From: Agathobaculum butyriciproducens
GTDB taxonomy: Bacteria > Bacillota > Clostridia > Oscillospirales > Butyricicoccaceae
DNA length: 64,000 nucleotides
Direction of reading: 5' to 3'
Assembly (NCBI GenBank): GCA_003096535.1
Contig: QEKJ01000001.1
Coordinates: 124,001 to 188,000, forward strand
Position numbers and translations under genes: made by a program. The stretch's first letter is position 1, and the number at the start of each line of letters is the position of its first letter. Shown here piece after piece: positions 52,097 through 60,541 of this stretch. The notes under the pieces are model-generated. The model was given only the letters and a program-made list of their open reading frames with translations. It searched no databases and was not told the DNA's origin.

Positions 52097-53251
52097 TCAC
52101 TTTTCGTTTACGCCGAACAGAGCAGCGATGCGCTCCTCATCCAGCTCGGAGCCGATGACGCACAGACGGCCGGTGTAATCGGCAGCGCCGCGGCGGATTT
52201 CGGGTGCGCCCGGAACATAGTCAAAGTGCAGCCACTCGCCGCCGTCTGCACACGGAACGATGCCTTTTGCACGCAGTACGGTGCCGAGCGTAACATCGCC
52301 GAGCGCGGTAAGAGCCGCGTTAAGCTCAGCCTCGGTGTACTTGTGAGTCGTTTCCTTACCCCAGGAGGTGAATACCTCGTCAGCATCGTGATCGTGGTCG
52401 TGACCGCAGCAGCAGTGACCGTCGTGGTCGTGATGATGGTGCTCGTGATCATGATCGTGGTGATGCTCATGCTCATGATCGTGATCGTGGCAGCCGCAGG
52501 TGCAGTGCTCATCGTGCTCGTGATGATGCTCGTGCTCCTCATGGTCGTGGTCATGCTCGTGCTCATGCTCGTGCTCATCATGCTCGTGGTCATGGTGGTG
52601 ATGATGATGCTCGTGGTGCGGCTCGTGCGCGATCTCCTCGAGAACCTCCGCAACGAGGTCGCGGCTGCCTTCCATGGTGGAGAGCAGCTGCTCGCCGGTC
52701 AGGTCCTTCCACGGGGTGGTGACGATGCGGGCGTGCTCATTCAGGCCGCGCAGCATGGCAACGGTCTCGTCGAGGCGCTTCTCCGGGCACTCAGCCGTGC
52801 GGGACAGCAGGATGGCACCGGCATGCGCCACCTGATTCTCGAAAAACTCACCGAAGTTCTTGAGGTACATTTTTGCCTTGAGCGCGTCAACAACGGTTAC
52901 AAAGCTGTTCAGCTGAACCTCGAGGTGCGCGTTCTGTACCGCAGCGATAACGTCCGACAGCTTGCCGACGCCGGACGGCTCGATCAGGATGCGGTCCGGA
53001 TGGTACTGGTCCACAACATCGTGCAGCGCCTTGCCGAAGTCGCCAACCAGCGAGCAGCAGATACAGCCTGCGTTCATCTCGTTTACAACAATGCCGGCAT
53101 CCTTGAGAAAGCCGCCGTCAATGCCGATCTCACCGAACTCGTTCTCGATCAGAACAACCTGCTCACCCTTGAGCGCATCGGCCAGCAGACGCTTGATGAG
53201 GGTCGTCTTGCCGGCACCCAGAAAACCGGAAATAATATCAATTTTAGTCAT
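52097..53251 (-). CDS. CobW/ZNG-type metallochaperone GTPase with long His-rich insert
   Basis: The 384-residue protein has IISGFLGAGKTTLIKRLL (residues 7-24), ENEFGEIGIDGGFL, NEMNAGCICCSLVGD with the CxCC metal site, and ILIEPSGVGKLSDV. Residues about 209-289 are almost only His, Asp and Glu with two Cys clusters (HCTCGC and HCCCG). A CobW C-terminal domain follows (TLGTVLRAKGIVPC, WLHFDYVPGAPEI). It probably stores or delivers Zn2+, Co2+ or Ni2+ by GTP hydrolysis. Start chosen at MTKIDII with GGAG nine bases upstream. Confidence 0.92.
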   Translation of the reverse strand: MTKIDIISGFLGAGKTTLIKRLLADALKGEQVVLIENEFGEIGIDGGFLKDAGIVVNEMNAGCICCSLVGDFGKALHDVVDQYHPDRILIEPSGVGKLSDVIAAVQNAHLEVQLNSFVTVVDALKAKMYLKNFGEFFENQVAHAGAILLSRTAECPEKRLDETVAMLRGLNEHARIVTTPWKDLTGEQLLSTMEGSRDLVAEVLEEIAHEPHHEHHHHHHDHEHDEHEHEHEHDHDHEEHEHHHEHDEHCTCGCHDHDHEHEHHHDHDHEHHHHDHDGHCCCGHDHDHDADEVFTSWGKETTHKYTEAELNAALTALGDVTLGTVLRAKGIVPCADGGEWLHFDYVPGAPEIRRGAADYTGRLCVIGSELDEERIAALFGVNEK

Positions 53252-53321
53252 GCTTTGTCGCTCCATTTCTATGCACGGCACAGGGATTCCCGAACCGTAC
53301 TCAAATTTTTCGAACGCTTAT

Positions 53322-53330
53322 ATTATACCA
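53322..53330 (-). promoter_or_regulatory. Extended -10 promoter of the CobW pair
   Basis: TGGTATAAT on the minus strand (TATAAT at 53322-53327) is an extended -10; the -35 is weak. No Zur-like palindrome was recognised. Confidence 0.55.
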
Positions 53331-53433
53331 CATTTATAGAAAAAAGAAAAGTTATTTAGTTAGCGGACGCTAATCTTTCTGACTGCGCGGAGCGTTTGAG
53401 AGCCGTGACGCAACAAAACCCCGGCCCTGTGGC

Positions 53434-53562
53434 TTGACTAGACCGAGGTTCTGCGGGTATAATATACCCAAGGGATGTTGCTAAGCAATCAGACCCTTCC
53501 GTATCATAGTTAAACTAAGATGACCGTTCGGGCCCTACTCCGAGCGGTCATCGTGCTTTTAT
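53434..53562 (+). ncRNA. Candidate small RNA, copy B, with promoter and terminator
   Basis: TTGACT (53434-53439), 18 bases and TATAAT (53458-53463). The transcript, from about 53470, reads ATACCCAAGGGATG, hairpin TTGC-TA-AGCAA, CAGACC, an unpaired middle and GATGACCG...CGGTCATC with GTGCTTTTAT. It diverges from copy A in the middle but keeps both stems. Confidence 0.75.
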
Positions 53563-53613
53563 ACAGAATCCGCTTATAGTATAAGCATATCCTGCAGAAA
53601 ATCTGTCAATCAA

Positions 53614-53636
53614 CCGCCTTTACAGGCGTTTTTTTA
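53614..53636 (+). terminator. Hairpin terminator, plus strand
   Basis: CGCC-TTTACA-GGCG followed by seven T, downstream of sRNA copy B. Confidence 0.65.
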
Positions 53637-53647
53637 TTTTTTTGCAC

Positions 53648-53684
53648 AAAAAAATGGAGAACGGAACGCATTTCCCATTCTCCA
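53648..53684 (-). terminator. Terminator of yjbQ
   Basis: TGGAGAATGGGAAA and its partner TTCCGTTCTCCA (53655-53684) are followed on the minus strand by TTTTTTT. The stem is built from the AT heptamer repeat CATTCTCC. Confidence 0.75.
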
Positions 53685-53704
53685 CTTTCCATTCTCAATC
53701 TGTA

Positions 53705-54157
53705 TTATTCTCCCATCACCTGAAAGACAATATCCCGCACGCGGTTGCGGGTATCGCACTCCACAAGGGTCAGATTCTGCCACGGGCCGATGGTGATCTC
53801 GCCATTCACGAACGGGATAACGATAAACGGGCTGAGCAGCGCCGCCTTGATATGCGACGAGCCGTTATCATCGTGCCAGGTATCGTGGTGGTGATAGTAA
53901 ATGACGTTTCCCTGCTCATCGCGGTAGGGCGAAAAGACGTCCATCGCCGCCTTGAGGTCATGGTAGACCATGCCCGGCTCAAACTCCAGCGTGGTCAGGC
54001 CGGCAACACCGCCGGTGGTAAAGCCGGTGATCGTGCCGGACTTCATGCCGGTCTTGCGGCAGGCGTTCTGCACCGCTGCGCGGAAGTCGTCAGTAACGTC
54101 GATCATGCCCATGTGGGCCTTGGTGTGGTAGGTTTTGGTTTCGGTATAAACAGGCAT
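53705..54157 (-). CDS. yjbQ: YjbQ/UPF0047 family protein
   Basis: The 150-residue protein matches UPF0047: KTGMKSGTITGFTTGGVAGLT-type block, YYHHHDTWHDDNGSSHIKAAL with the family His cluster and GEITIGPWQNLTLVECDT near the end. E. coli YjbQ has weak thiamine-phosphate synthase activity; the physiological role is unclear. The ATG at MPVYTETK follows AAAGGAG. Confidence 0.92.
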   Translation of the reverse strand: MPVYTETKTYHTKAHMGMIDVTDDFRAAVQNACRKTGMKSGTITGFTTGGVAGLTTLEFEPGMVYHDLKAAMDVFSPYRDEQGNVIYYHHHDTWHDDNGSSHIKAALLSPFIVIPFVNGEITIGPWQNLTLVECDTRNRVRDIVFQVMGE

Positions 54158-54170
54158 TTGCGATTCTCCT

Positions 54171-55028
54171 TTACAGGCACTCGAGATAACGGCCATACAG
54201 GGTCTTATTCAGCTCTTCCGCATGACGGAGCAGCGTCTGACGGCTGATATAGCCGCGCGCGTACGCAATCTCCTCCGGACATGCGATGTAGCGTCCGGTC
54301 TCATCCTGCACGCGGCGGACAACCTGTGCGGATTCGAGCAGGTTGTCGGCGGTACCGGCATCCAGCCAGACGAAATCCCGGTCGAGCTTTTCAACGTGCA
54401 GCTGACCGCGTTTCATGTACTCGATATTGACATCCGTAATCTCCAGCTCGCCTCTTGCCGAGGGCTTGAGCCCGCGGGCGATCTCCATAACCGAGTTATC
54501 GTAGAAATACAGACCCGGAATGATATAGTTAGACTTCGGATAGCGCGGCTTCTCCTCGATGGAAATAGCACGGCCCTGATCATCAAACTCCACAACGCCG
54601 AACGCACGCGGGTCATCGACATAGTAGCCGAATACGCAGGCGCCGGATTTCTGCTGCACAGCACGGTCCAGACAGTCCTGGAAATTGGGGGAATAGAAGA
54701 TATTATCGCCCAGAACAAGGCAAACCGAGTCATCCCCGATGAACTGGGAGCCGATGAGCAGCGCGTCCGCGATGCCGCGTGCAACCTCCTGCACCTCGTA
54801 GGTGATGTTGACGCCGAAGCGGCCGCCGGAACCGAGCAGACGGTAGAACGGGCCTTCCTCTCCGGGCGGGATGATGATGAGAATATCGCGGATACCGGCC
54901 TGCAGGAGCGCAGCCAGCGGATAGTAGATCATCGGTTTATCGTATACCGGCAGCAGCGGTTTGCATACCGGACGTGTCATCGGGTACAGGCGCGAGCCCT
55001 TACCGGCGGCAAGAATGATTCCTTTCAT
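54171..55028 (-). CDS. rfbA: Glucose-1-phosphate thymidylyltransferase (RmlA/RfbA)
   Basis: The 285-residue nucleotidyltransferase has MKGIILAAGKGSRLYPMTRP, PVYDKPMIYYPLAAL, VLGDNIFYSPNFQD and FVWLDAGTADNLLESAQ. It forms dTDP-glucose for rhamnose or other dTDP-sugars. The usual partners rfbB, C and D are not in the window. It is 13 bases upstream of yjbQ and shares its transcript. Confidence 0.95.
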   Translation of the reverse strand: MKGIILAAGKGSRLYPMTRPVCKPLLPVYDKPMIYYPLAALLQAGIRDILIIIPPGEEGPFYRLLGSGGRFGVNITYEVQEVARGIADALLIGSQFIGDDSVCLVLGDNIFYSPNFQDCLDRAVQQKSGACVFGYYVDDPRAFGVVEFDDQGRAISIEEKPRYPKSNYIIPGLYFYDNSVMEIARGLKPSARGELEITDVNIEYMKRGQLHVEKLDRDFVWLDAGTADNLLESAQVVRRVQDETGRYIACPEEIAYARGYISRQTLLRHAEELNKTLYGRYLECL

Positions 55029-55063
55029 TGGCTATTCCTCTATCTATATGTTTTTGTGAGATT

Positions 55064-55072
55064 AGTATAGCA
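55064..55072 (-). promoter_or_regulatory. Extended -10 promoter of rfbA-yjbQ
   Basis: TGCTATACT on the minus strand; the -35 is poor. Confidence 0.5.
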
Positions 55073-55251
55073 CACTTTGGGCAAATAAGAAAGCCTTTTG
55101 TAAAGGCAGAAGTCAGGAGGCAGGAGTAATGGAAAATTGAAAATTGAGAATGGAGAATGGCACTATCCTTGCGCAGGCTCCGGTCGCGCTGCGCCCGTAA
55201 TGGCTTACCTCCTGTGTAATATTCGATTCCACGGATTTAGTTGATAAATGT

Positions 55252-55284
55252 CCGCAGGGCGGGGCACCCTCACCCCGCCCTACG
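55252..55284. repeat. REP-like palindrome
   Basis: CCGCAGGGCGGGG and CCCCGCCCTACG are arms of a hairpin of the CCGTAGG-ended family. Upstream (55125-55160) lies a string of AATTGAGAATGG heptamers. The 265-base gap has no gene. Confidence 0.6.
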
Positions 55285-55293
55285 ATAACTCAT

Positions 55294-56730
55294 TCACTCT
55301 TTCTCAATCGTCAGCACCGAATGATACGGCATCGGCTGATTGAGATACACGTTTACGGTATCTGTATTGCTGTATTCATATTCGTACCGGAAATCCAGTC
55401 CGTCGAGATGCGCCTCCTTGACGTTTTTCGTATCCGGTACATCGTATTCCCAGCCGTCGTCAATGATGTCATCCCTCATGTGGTCGGCATACAGCCAGCT
55501 CCATTTGGCATACGCGGCCGCAAAGGCGTAATACACCGTCATGCGCTCCTGATAGCCGCACGAGCCGTTCTGCGAATCCGAAACCACCGTCACCGACTGC
55601 ACATAGCCGTCCGCATCGGTTTCGACCGTCACATCGGATACAGAATCGCCCAGCGAGAATCCGGTGTACGAGCCGCCCATTCCCACGTCGCTATTCCAGC
55701 TGCCGTCCGGCCGGACATACGGCGCCAAGCCCTGATTATATTTCAGGCAGTCGTTGCAGTTCTCCACATACTCCGCAAGAGTCAGCTCGCCGCGATTGGG
55801 CGGCAGCTTGGCGTACAGGTCAATGCCGTAACCTGCGGCTGTTCGCAGCCCGATCACCAGCAGGTACAGCGCCACGCGATACCAGCGCACCTCCCGCTCG
55901 CGGACAACGATGCTGCACCCGTTCTCCAAATCCCACGAGAGCTCCTCTTCTTTGCACGCGCGGTAGCACTTGTAATTGTAGTACCAGTCGAAGAACGGCA
56001 GCGCATAGCAGTTGCCGTAGCCGAACACGCCCCACAAACGGGCATATGCGGTGCGGATGGACAGCTTGTTCCCGTCCTCATCGCGGACGGACAGCCCGAA
56101 GATCCACTTGCCGGGCGTTGTGCCCCAGTAATGCAGCAGCACCGGCTCGAACACGAACGTCAGCAGCCAGCCGACATAAGCGCACGCGGCCGACCACGCC
56201 AGACTCGCCGTGATCTGGATAAAATTCTCCGGATTGATGCGGAACACCCACTGCGACAGCATCAACCACAGCAGCCCATACAGTCCGGCATCCACATTGC
56301 GGGCAAGGAAGCGCCGCCACGGGCAGCCTGCCGGCGGGATGCGGTCTTTCTCGCGCGGGTCGTCTGCGGGCAGCACGATGGACTGGTACCGGTCTACATC
56401 CAGCCCGTTCCACTCCGCTCTGTCCTCGCAGATGGCGCGGCACATCGCATACGCCTGTTCGCTCTCGCGGATGTCCCCCTGCAATACGTCGAGCTGGCCT
56501 GCTGCCGCCTCGGGCAGCGCTTTCTCGCCGCTCTCGATGGCGCGGATGTCGGGCACGCTCAGCCGCAGCCGCCGCAGCAGCATGATCTTCCGCAGCGTCT
56601 GCACATCGTCCTCGGTGTAGTCGCGGTAGCCGTTCTCGCCGCGTGTCGGCGTGAGCAGCCCCTCCTTTTCGTAAAACCGGATGTTCGCCCGGGTCAGTCC
56701 CGTCCTGCGCTCTGCTTCCGCTATGTTCAT
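55294..56730 (-). CDS. MerR-type HTH regulator fused to an RDD membrane domain
   Basis: Residues 1-70 are a MerR DNA-binding domain (NIAEAERRTGLTRANIRFYE, the wing NGYRDYTEDDV and RKIMLLRRLRLSVPDI), followed by a short coil. At about residue 138 WRRFLARNVDAGLYGLLW starts an RDD membrane domain with several helices and WGTTPGKWIFGLSVRDEDG. After a further helix near 290 (VALYLLVIGLRTAAGYGI) the last ~180 residues should lie outside the cell. A membrane-tethered one-component regulator is inferred; the signal is unknown. Its own promoter has the 19-base spacer of MerR targets. Confidence 0.85.
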   Translation of the reverse strand: MNIAEAERRTGLTRANIRFYEKEGLLTPTRGENGYRDYTEDDVQTLRKIMLLRRLRLSVPDIRAIESGEKALPEAAAGQLDVLQGDIRESEQAYAMCRAICEDRAEWNGLDVDRYQSIVLPADDPREKDRIPPAGCPWRRFLARNVDAGLYGLLWLMLSQWVFRINPENFIQITASLAWSAACAYVGWLLTFVFEPVLLHYWGTTPGKWIFGLSVRDEDGNKLSIRTAYARLWGVFGYGNCYALPFFDWYYNYKCYRACKEEELSWDLENGCSIVVREREVRWYRVALYLLVIGLRTAAGYGIDLYAKLPPNRGELTLAEYVENCNDCLKYNQGLAPYVRPDGSWNSDVGMGGSYTGFSLGDSVSDVTVETDADGYVQSVTVVSDSQNGSCGYQERMTVYYAFAAAYAKWSWLYADHMRDDIIDDGWEYDVPDTKNVKEAHLDGLDFRYEYEYSNTDTVNVYLNQPMPYHSVLTIEKE

Positions 56731-56757
56731 GCGATCACCTTCCCTTCTATTGATTAC

Positions 56758-56788
56758 ATTATAAGGGATAAAGTAGGTTTACAGTCAA
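56758..56788 (-). promoter_or_regulatory. MerR-type promoter with 19-bp spacer, probably autoregulated
   Basis: TTGACT (56783-56788) and TATAAT (56758-56763) are separated by 19 bases, overlong for sigma-A but typical of promoters untwisted by MerR proteins. TAAA-CCTAC-TTTA sits inside the spacer as a dyad. It precedes the MerR-RDD gene. Confidence 0.7.
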
Positions 56789-56811
56789 GTGTTTTCGGGG
56801 AAAATGTTAAG

Positions 56812-56841
56812 AAAAAAGAGTGGAGAAACTCCACTCTTTTT
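56812..56841. terminator. Terminator of valS
   Basis: AAAAAGAGTGGAG-AAA-CTCCACTCTTTTT, seven bases past the valS stop, T-rich on both strands. Confidence 0.88.
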
Positions 56842-56847
56842 CATCAT

Positions 56848-59469
56848 TTAATTCAGCGCTGCAATGGACTCCTCCAGCTTTGCGAGGTGCTCGCGCAGCT
56901 TTTCGGCCTTTTCGCGCTCGGCTGCAACAACCTTCTCGGGTGCCTTATCGACAAACTTCGGGTTGTTCAGCTTCTTCATAACGAAGTCGATGTCGGCCTC
57001 GACCTTGCTCTTCTCCTTGCCGAGACGGGCCCGCTCGGCCTCGAAGTCGATGAGGTCGCCCATCGGCATATAGATCTGTGCGTCGCCGGTGACTACGGAT
57101 GCCATCTTGGCAGCGTCCGCCGGAACCGCGTCGATGAGTTCAATCTCGGAAGCGTAAGCCAGCTTCGGGAAGAAGCCTGCGCCTGCGGAGAAGGTGTCCT
57201 TCTTCTCGGTCAGGATGAGCACCTTGGCCTTCTTGGAGGGCGGTACGTTCATCTCGGCACGGCGGTTGCGGATAGCGCGGACAGCGTCCATCAGGCTCTC
57301 CATCTGTGCCTCCTCAGCGGCAAAGTGCAGCTCGTCCTTGTACTCCGGCCATGCGGATACCATAACGGACGGACCCTCATGCGGCAGCGCCTGCCAGATG
57401 GTCTCGGTGATGAACGGCATGAACGGGTGCAGCAGCTGCATTGCGCCGCTCAGCACATAGCACAGCACCTTCTGTACGTTCTCGTCGCCGGTCTGCAGAC
57501 GGGTCTTTGCAATTTCGATATACCAGTCGCAGAAGTTCTCCCAGATGAAGTCGTTCAGCTTGGCAGCTGCCAGACCCAGCTCGTACTGGTCGATGTTGCG
57601 GGTAACGTCGGCAACCAGCGTGTTGAACTTGCTGATGATCCACTTGTCCTCGATGGCAAGGTCGCTCGGCAGCTCGACTGCCTTGTCCTTGTCGATGGTC
57701 AGGTTCATCTGGATAAAGCGGGATGCGTTCCAGATCTTGTTGCAGAAGTTACGGGACGCCTGTACACGCTCATCCGAGAAACGCATATCGTTTCCGGGGC
57801 TGTTGCCCGTTGCAAGGGTGAAGCGCAGCGCGTCCGCGCCGTACTGGTCGATAACCTCGAGCGGGTCGATGCCGTTGCCGAGCGACTTGGACATCTTGCG
57901 GCCCTGCGCGTCGCGCACCAGACCGTGGATATAAACCGTCTTGAACGGGGTTTCGCCCATGTGCTCCACACCGGAGAAGATCATGCGGGCAACCCAGAAG
58001 AAGATAATATCATAGCCGGTAACGAGCGTAGAGGTCGGATAGAAATAGTCAAGCTCCTTGGTCTTATCCGGCCAGCCGAGCGTGGAGAACGGCCACAGCG
58101 CAGAGGAGAACCAGGTATCGAGAACGTCCTCTTCCTGACGGATGTTCTTGCTGCCGCACTTCGGGCAGGTGCATACATCGGTCTTGGAGACGGTCATTTC
58201 GCCGCAGTCCTCACAGTAGAACGCCGGAATGCGGTGACCCCACCACAGCTGACGGGAGATACACCAGTCGTGTACGTTTTCCATCCAGCGCAGGTAGGTC
58301 TTGGAGAAACGGTCGGGCACGAACTTGGTCTTGCCCTCGTTGACTACGTCCATAGCGGGCTTGGCGAGCGGCGCCATCTTGACGAACCACTGTGCCGAGG
58401 TCATCGGCTCAACGGTCGTACCGCAGCGGTAGCAGGTGCCGACATTGTGCTCGTGGTCCTCAATCTTGACCAGCCAGCCGCCTTCCTCGAGGTCCTTAAC
58501 AACCGCCTTGCGGCACTCGTAGCGGTCCATACCCTCGTACTTGCCGCCGTTTGCGTTGACGGTCGCGTCCTCGTTGAACACGAGAATCTGCTCGAGGTTG
58601 TGGCGCTGACCCATCTCGAAGTCGTTCGGGTCGTGGCACGGCGTAACCTTGACGCAGCCGGTGCCGAACTCCATGTCAACGTACTCGTCACCGAAGATCG
58701 GAATCTCGCGGTTCATGATCGGGAGGATGCAGGTCTTGCCGATCAGGTGCTTGTAGCGCTCGTCGTTCGGGTTGACCGCAACGCCGGTATCGCCCATGAA
58801 GGTCTCCGGACGGGTGGTCGCAACAACGAGGTCGCCCGAGCCGTCCGCCAGCGGATAGCGGATGTGCCACAGCTTGCCCGGCTGGGTTTCGTACTCAACC
58901 TCAGCGTCGGACAGGGCGGTCGCGCAGTGCGGGCACCAGTTGATGATGCGGTGGCCCTTGTAGATCAGGCCCTTGTTGTACAGGTTTACGAATACCTCGC
59001 GGACAGCCTTGGAGCAGCCCTCGTCCATGGTGAAGCGCTCGCGGTCCCAGTCGCAGGAGGTGCCGAGCTTCTTGAGCTGGCTGATGATGCGGCTGCCGAA
59101 CTTGTCCTTCCACGCCCATACGCGCTTAAGGAATTCCTCGCGGCCGAGGTCGTAACGGGTCAGGCCCTCCTCCTTGCGGAGGTTCTCCTCTACTTTGATC
59201 TGGGTTGCAATGCCGGCGTGGTCGGTGCCCGGCATCCACAGTGCCTCGTAGCCCTGCATGCGCTTGGTGCGGATGAGGATATCCTGCAGGGTCTCGTCGA
59301 ATGCGTGGCCCATGTGCAGCTGGCCGGTAACATTCGGAGGCGGGATAACGATGGTGTACGGTTTCTTGTCCGGATTGACCTCGGCGTGGAAGAAGCCGGA
59401 ATCGACCCAGAACTTGTACAGCTTGTCCTCGACCGATTTCGGGTCGTAGGTCTTAGGCAGTTCGCTCAT
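56848..59469 (-). CDS. valS: Valyl-tRNA synthetase
   Basis: The 873-residue class I synthetase has [20 protein letters not shown] (HIGH motif), the editing domain CP1 region ([19 protein letters not shown]), [16 protein letters not shown], a CPKC zinc pair and [15 protein letters not shown], ending in a C-terminal coiled coil ([20 protein letters not shown]). The start [10 protein letters not shown] follows GAAGGAG; an upstream frame runs into the T-box leader and is not real. Expression is controlled by the T-box. Confidence 0.97.
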   Translation of the reverse strand: MSELPKTYDPKSVEDKLYKFWVDSGFFHAEVNPDKKPYTIVIPPPNVTGQLHMGHAFDETLQDILIRTKRMQGYEALWMPGTDHAGIATQIKVEENLRKEEGLTRYDLGREEFLKRVWAWKDKFGSRIISQLKKLGTSCDWDRERFTMDEGCSKAVREVFVNLYNKGLIYKGHRIINWCPHCATALSDAEVEYETQPGKLWHIRYPLADGSGDLVVATTRPETFMGDTGVAVNPNDERYKHLIGKTCILPIMNREIPIFGDEYVDMEFGTGCVKVTPCHDPNDFEMGQRHNLEQILVFNEDATVNANGGKYEGMDRYECRKAVVKDLEEGGWLVKIEDHEHNVGTCYRCGTTVEPMTSAQWFVKMAPLAKPAMDVVNEGKTKFVPDRFSKTYLRWMENVHDWCISRQLWWGHRIPAFYCEDCGEMTVSKTDVCTCPKCGSKNIRQEEDVLDTWFSSALWPFSTLGWPDKTKELDYFYPTSTLVTGYDIIFFWVARMIFSGVEHMGETPFKTVYIHGLVRDAQGRKMSKSLGNGIDPLEVIDQYGADALRFTLATGNSPGNDMRFSDERVQASRNFCNKIWNASRFIQMNLTIDKDKAVELPSDLAIEDKWIISKFNTLVADVTRNIDQYELGLAAAKLNDFIWENFCDWYIEIAKTRLQTGDENVQKVLCYVLSGAMQLLHPFMPFITETIWQALPHEGPSVMVSAWPEYKDELHFAAEEAQMESLMDAVRAIRNRRAEMNVPPSKKAKVLILTEKKDTFSAGAGFFPKLAYASEIELIDAVPADAAKMASVVTGDAQIYMPMGDLIDFEAERARLGKEKSKVEADIDFVMKKLNNPKFVDKAPEKVVAAEREKAEKLREHLAKLEESIAALN

Positions 59470-59526
59470 TGATCTATCTCCTTCAATTTGATTTACGATA
59501 TACATGCGGGATACCTCTGTGCAAAC

Positions 59527-59752
59527 AAAAAAGAGCATACTCCTCCCGACAACAGGACGAAGTATGCTCCGTGGTACCACCTGAATTCGCGTAAAGACGC
59601 GCACTCGTTGCCCCGTAACGCGGGTTAGACGGAACAGCTTAACGAACATTCGGCTGTTCTGCTCCAAAGCGACCTTCTTCTTCCCCGCCGAGGTGCTTGC
59701 ACCGGCCGCACCCTCTCTAAACGCGCAAAGGAAAAATACTCCTCTTTTTCAC
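59527..59752 (-). ncRNA. T-box riboswitch of valS
   Basis: Read on the minus strand, the leader has the stem I blocks AGAGAGGGTGC and GGTGCAAGCACC, a candidate Val specifier GTC at 59671-59673 just before GCTTTGGAGC, and the T-box AATTCAGGTGGTACCACGG (59571-59588) that pairs with uncharged tRNA. The terminator GAGCATACT...AGTATGCTC with a TTTTTT tail (59527-59569) follows. Uncharged tRNA-Val should favour the antiterminator. Confidence 0.93.
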
Positions 59753-59775
59753 TGCATTTGTGTATTAACTTTAAT

Positions 59776-59804
59776 AGTATAGCTGTTAAATTCGGGTTTG
59801 TCAA
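59776..59804 (-). promoter_or_regulatory. Promoter of the valS T-box leader
   Basis: TTGACA (59799-59804), 17 bases and TATACT (59776-59781). Confidence 0.85.
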
Positions 59805-59888
59805 GGGATATGACGCAGTTGACAGCAACTTGCCTATACGATACATGCCAGCGAATATACTAACAGATAAATACAAGCTCACGCTATC

Positions 59889-60036
59889 CCGTAGGGTGCG
59901 CCGACTCGGCGCACCGTTTGTAAACCGCAGGGCAAATTTCACAGCAACGGAATACATTAACGACAGCGTATGCCACGGACTATAATCCGGTGATATTCGC
60001 TGGAATGCGGTGCGCCGAGGTCGGCGCACCCTACGG
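59889..60036. repeat. Inverted pair of REP-like palindromes downstream of the RAYT gene
   Basis: CCGTAGGGTGCGCCGA with CTCGGCGCACC (59889-59915) and its inverted copy GGTGCGCCGAGG with TCGGCGCACCCTACGG (60009-60036). They face each other across about 95 bases, 20 bases past the transposase stop. Confidence 0.75.
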
Positions 60037-60055
60037 TCAGGCGATTTACAACTTA

Positions 60056-60541
60056 TTACCTGTTGCTGTAATATTCGTCCTCTGCCCATCTGCGTGGATT
60101 ATCCAAAATATAATTGTATTTCACGGCGTAATCCGTATCATCCCGAATAATATGGTCATAAAACGACCGCTGCCACAAATTGCGTCCGGCATCCTGATTG
60201 GAAAACCGTTTCAATGCCGCAATTATGCGTGGCACCAATTCCGTAGGGCGCGACGACCTCGGCGCGCCATCATCACGCAAAACCGAAATCAACATATGAA
60301 CATGGTTTGGCATGATAACATAGGAATCAATCGACACATATGGATATGCCCCAGGAATCGTTCGGATATAATGTTCAACAATTTTACCGATGACCGATAA
60401 CCGCAGGGACGGCGCGCCGAGGTCGTCGCGCCCTACGGTTGACAGCGTGCATTGCCGTTGATAGGTGCAGAGCGTCACAAAATAGACGCCCTGCTTTCCG
60501 TAATCATACTTTGGCAGCCGAGCCGATCTCCTCGTCTCCAT
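60056..60541 (-). CDS. REP-associated tyrosine transposase (RAYT, Y1 family)
   Basis: The 161-residue protein has QGVYFVTLCTYQR, YVIMPNHVHMLI with the HUH metal motif (His80, His82) and LWQRSFYDHIIRDDTDY then YNYILDNPRRW, where a Tyr at about 138 or 144 should be the nucleophile. These enzymes cut and move REP palindromes. Two REP-like palindromes lie inside the coding sequence, encoding VGRDDLGAPS (about 36-45) and LRDDGAPRSS (about 88-97). The ATG overlaps the nspC stop by one base (TGATG), and GGAG lies nine bases upstream, so translation may be coupled. Confidence 0.9.
   Translation of the reverse strand: METRRSARLPKYDYGKQGVYFVTLCTYQRQCTLSTVGRDDLGAPSLRLSVIGKIVEHYIRTIPGAYPYVSIDSYVIMPNHVHMLISVLRDDGAPRSSRPTELVPRIIAALKRFSNQDAGRNLWQRSFYDHIIRDDTDYAVKYNYILDNPRRWAEDEYYSNR
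60241..60268 (+). repeat. REP-like palindrome inside the RAYT gene, first
   Basis: CCGTAGGGCGCGACGACC followed by TCGGCGCGCC; stem GGCGCG/CGCGCC. It matches the palindromes at 59889 and 60401. Confidence 0.7.
60401..60440 (-). repeat. REP-like palindrome inside the RAYT gene, second, inverted
   Basis: GGCGCGCCGAGGTCGTCGCG followed by CCCTACGG is the near-exact inverse of the palindrome at 60241. Confidence 0.7.

Noticed and set aside
55321..59472. 1383-codon plus-strand frame across MerR-RDD and valS
   Set aside because: Antisense shadow of two identified genes.
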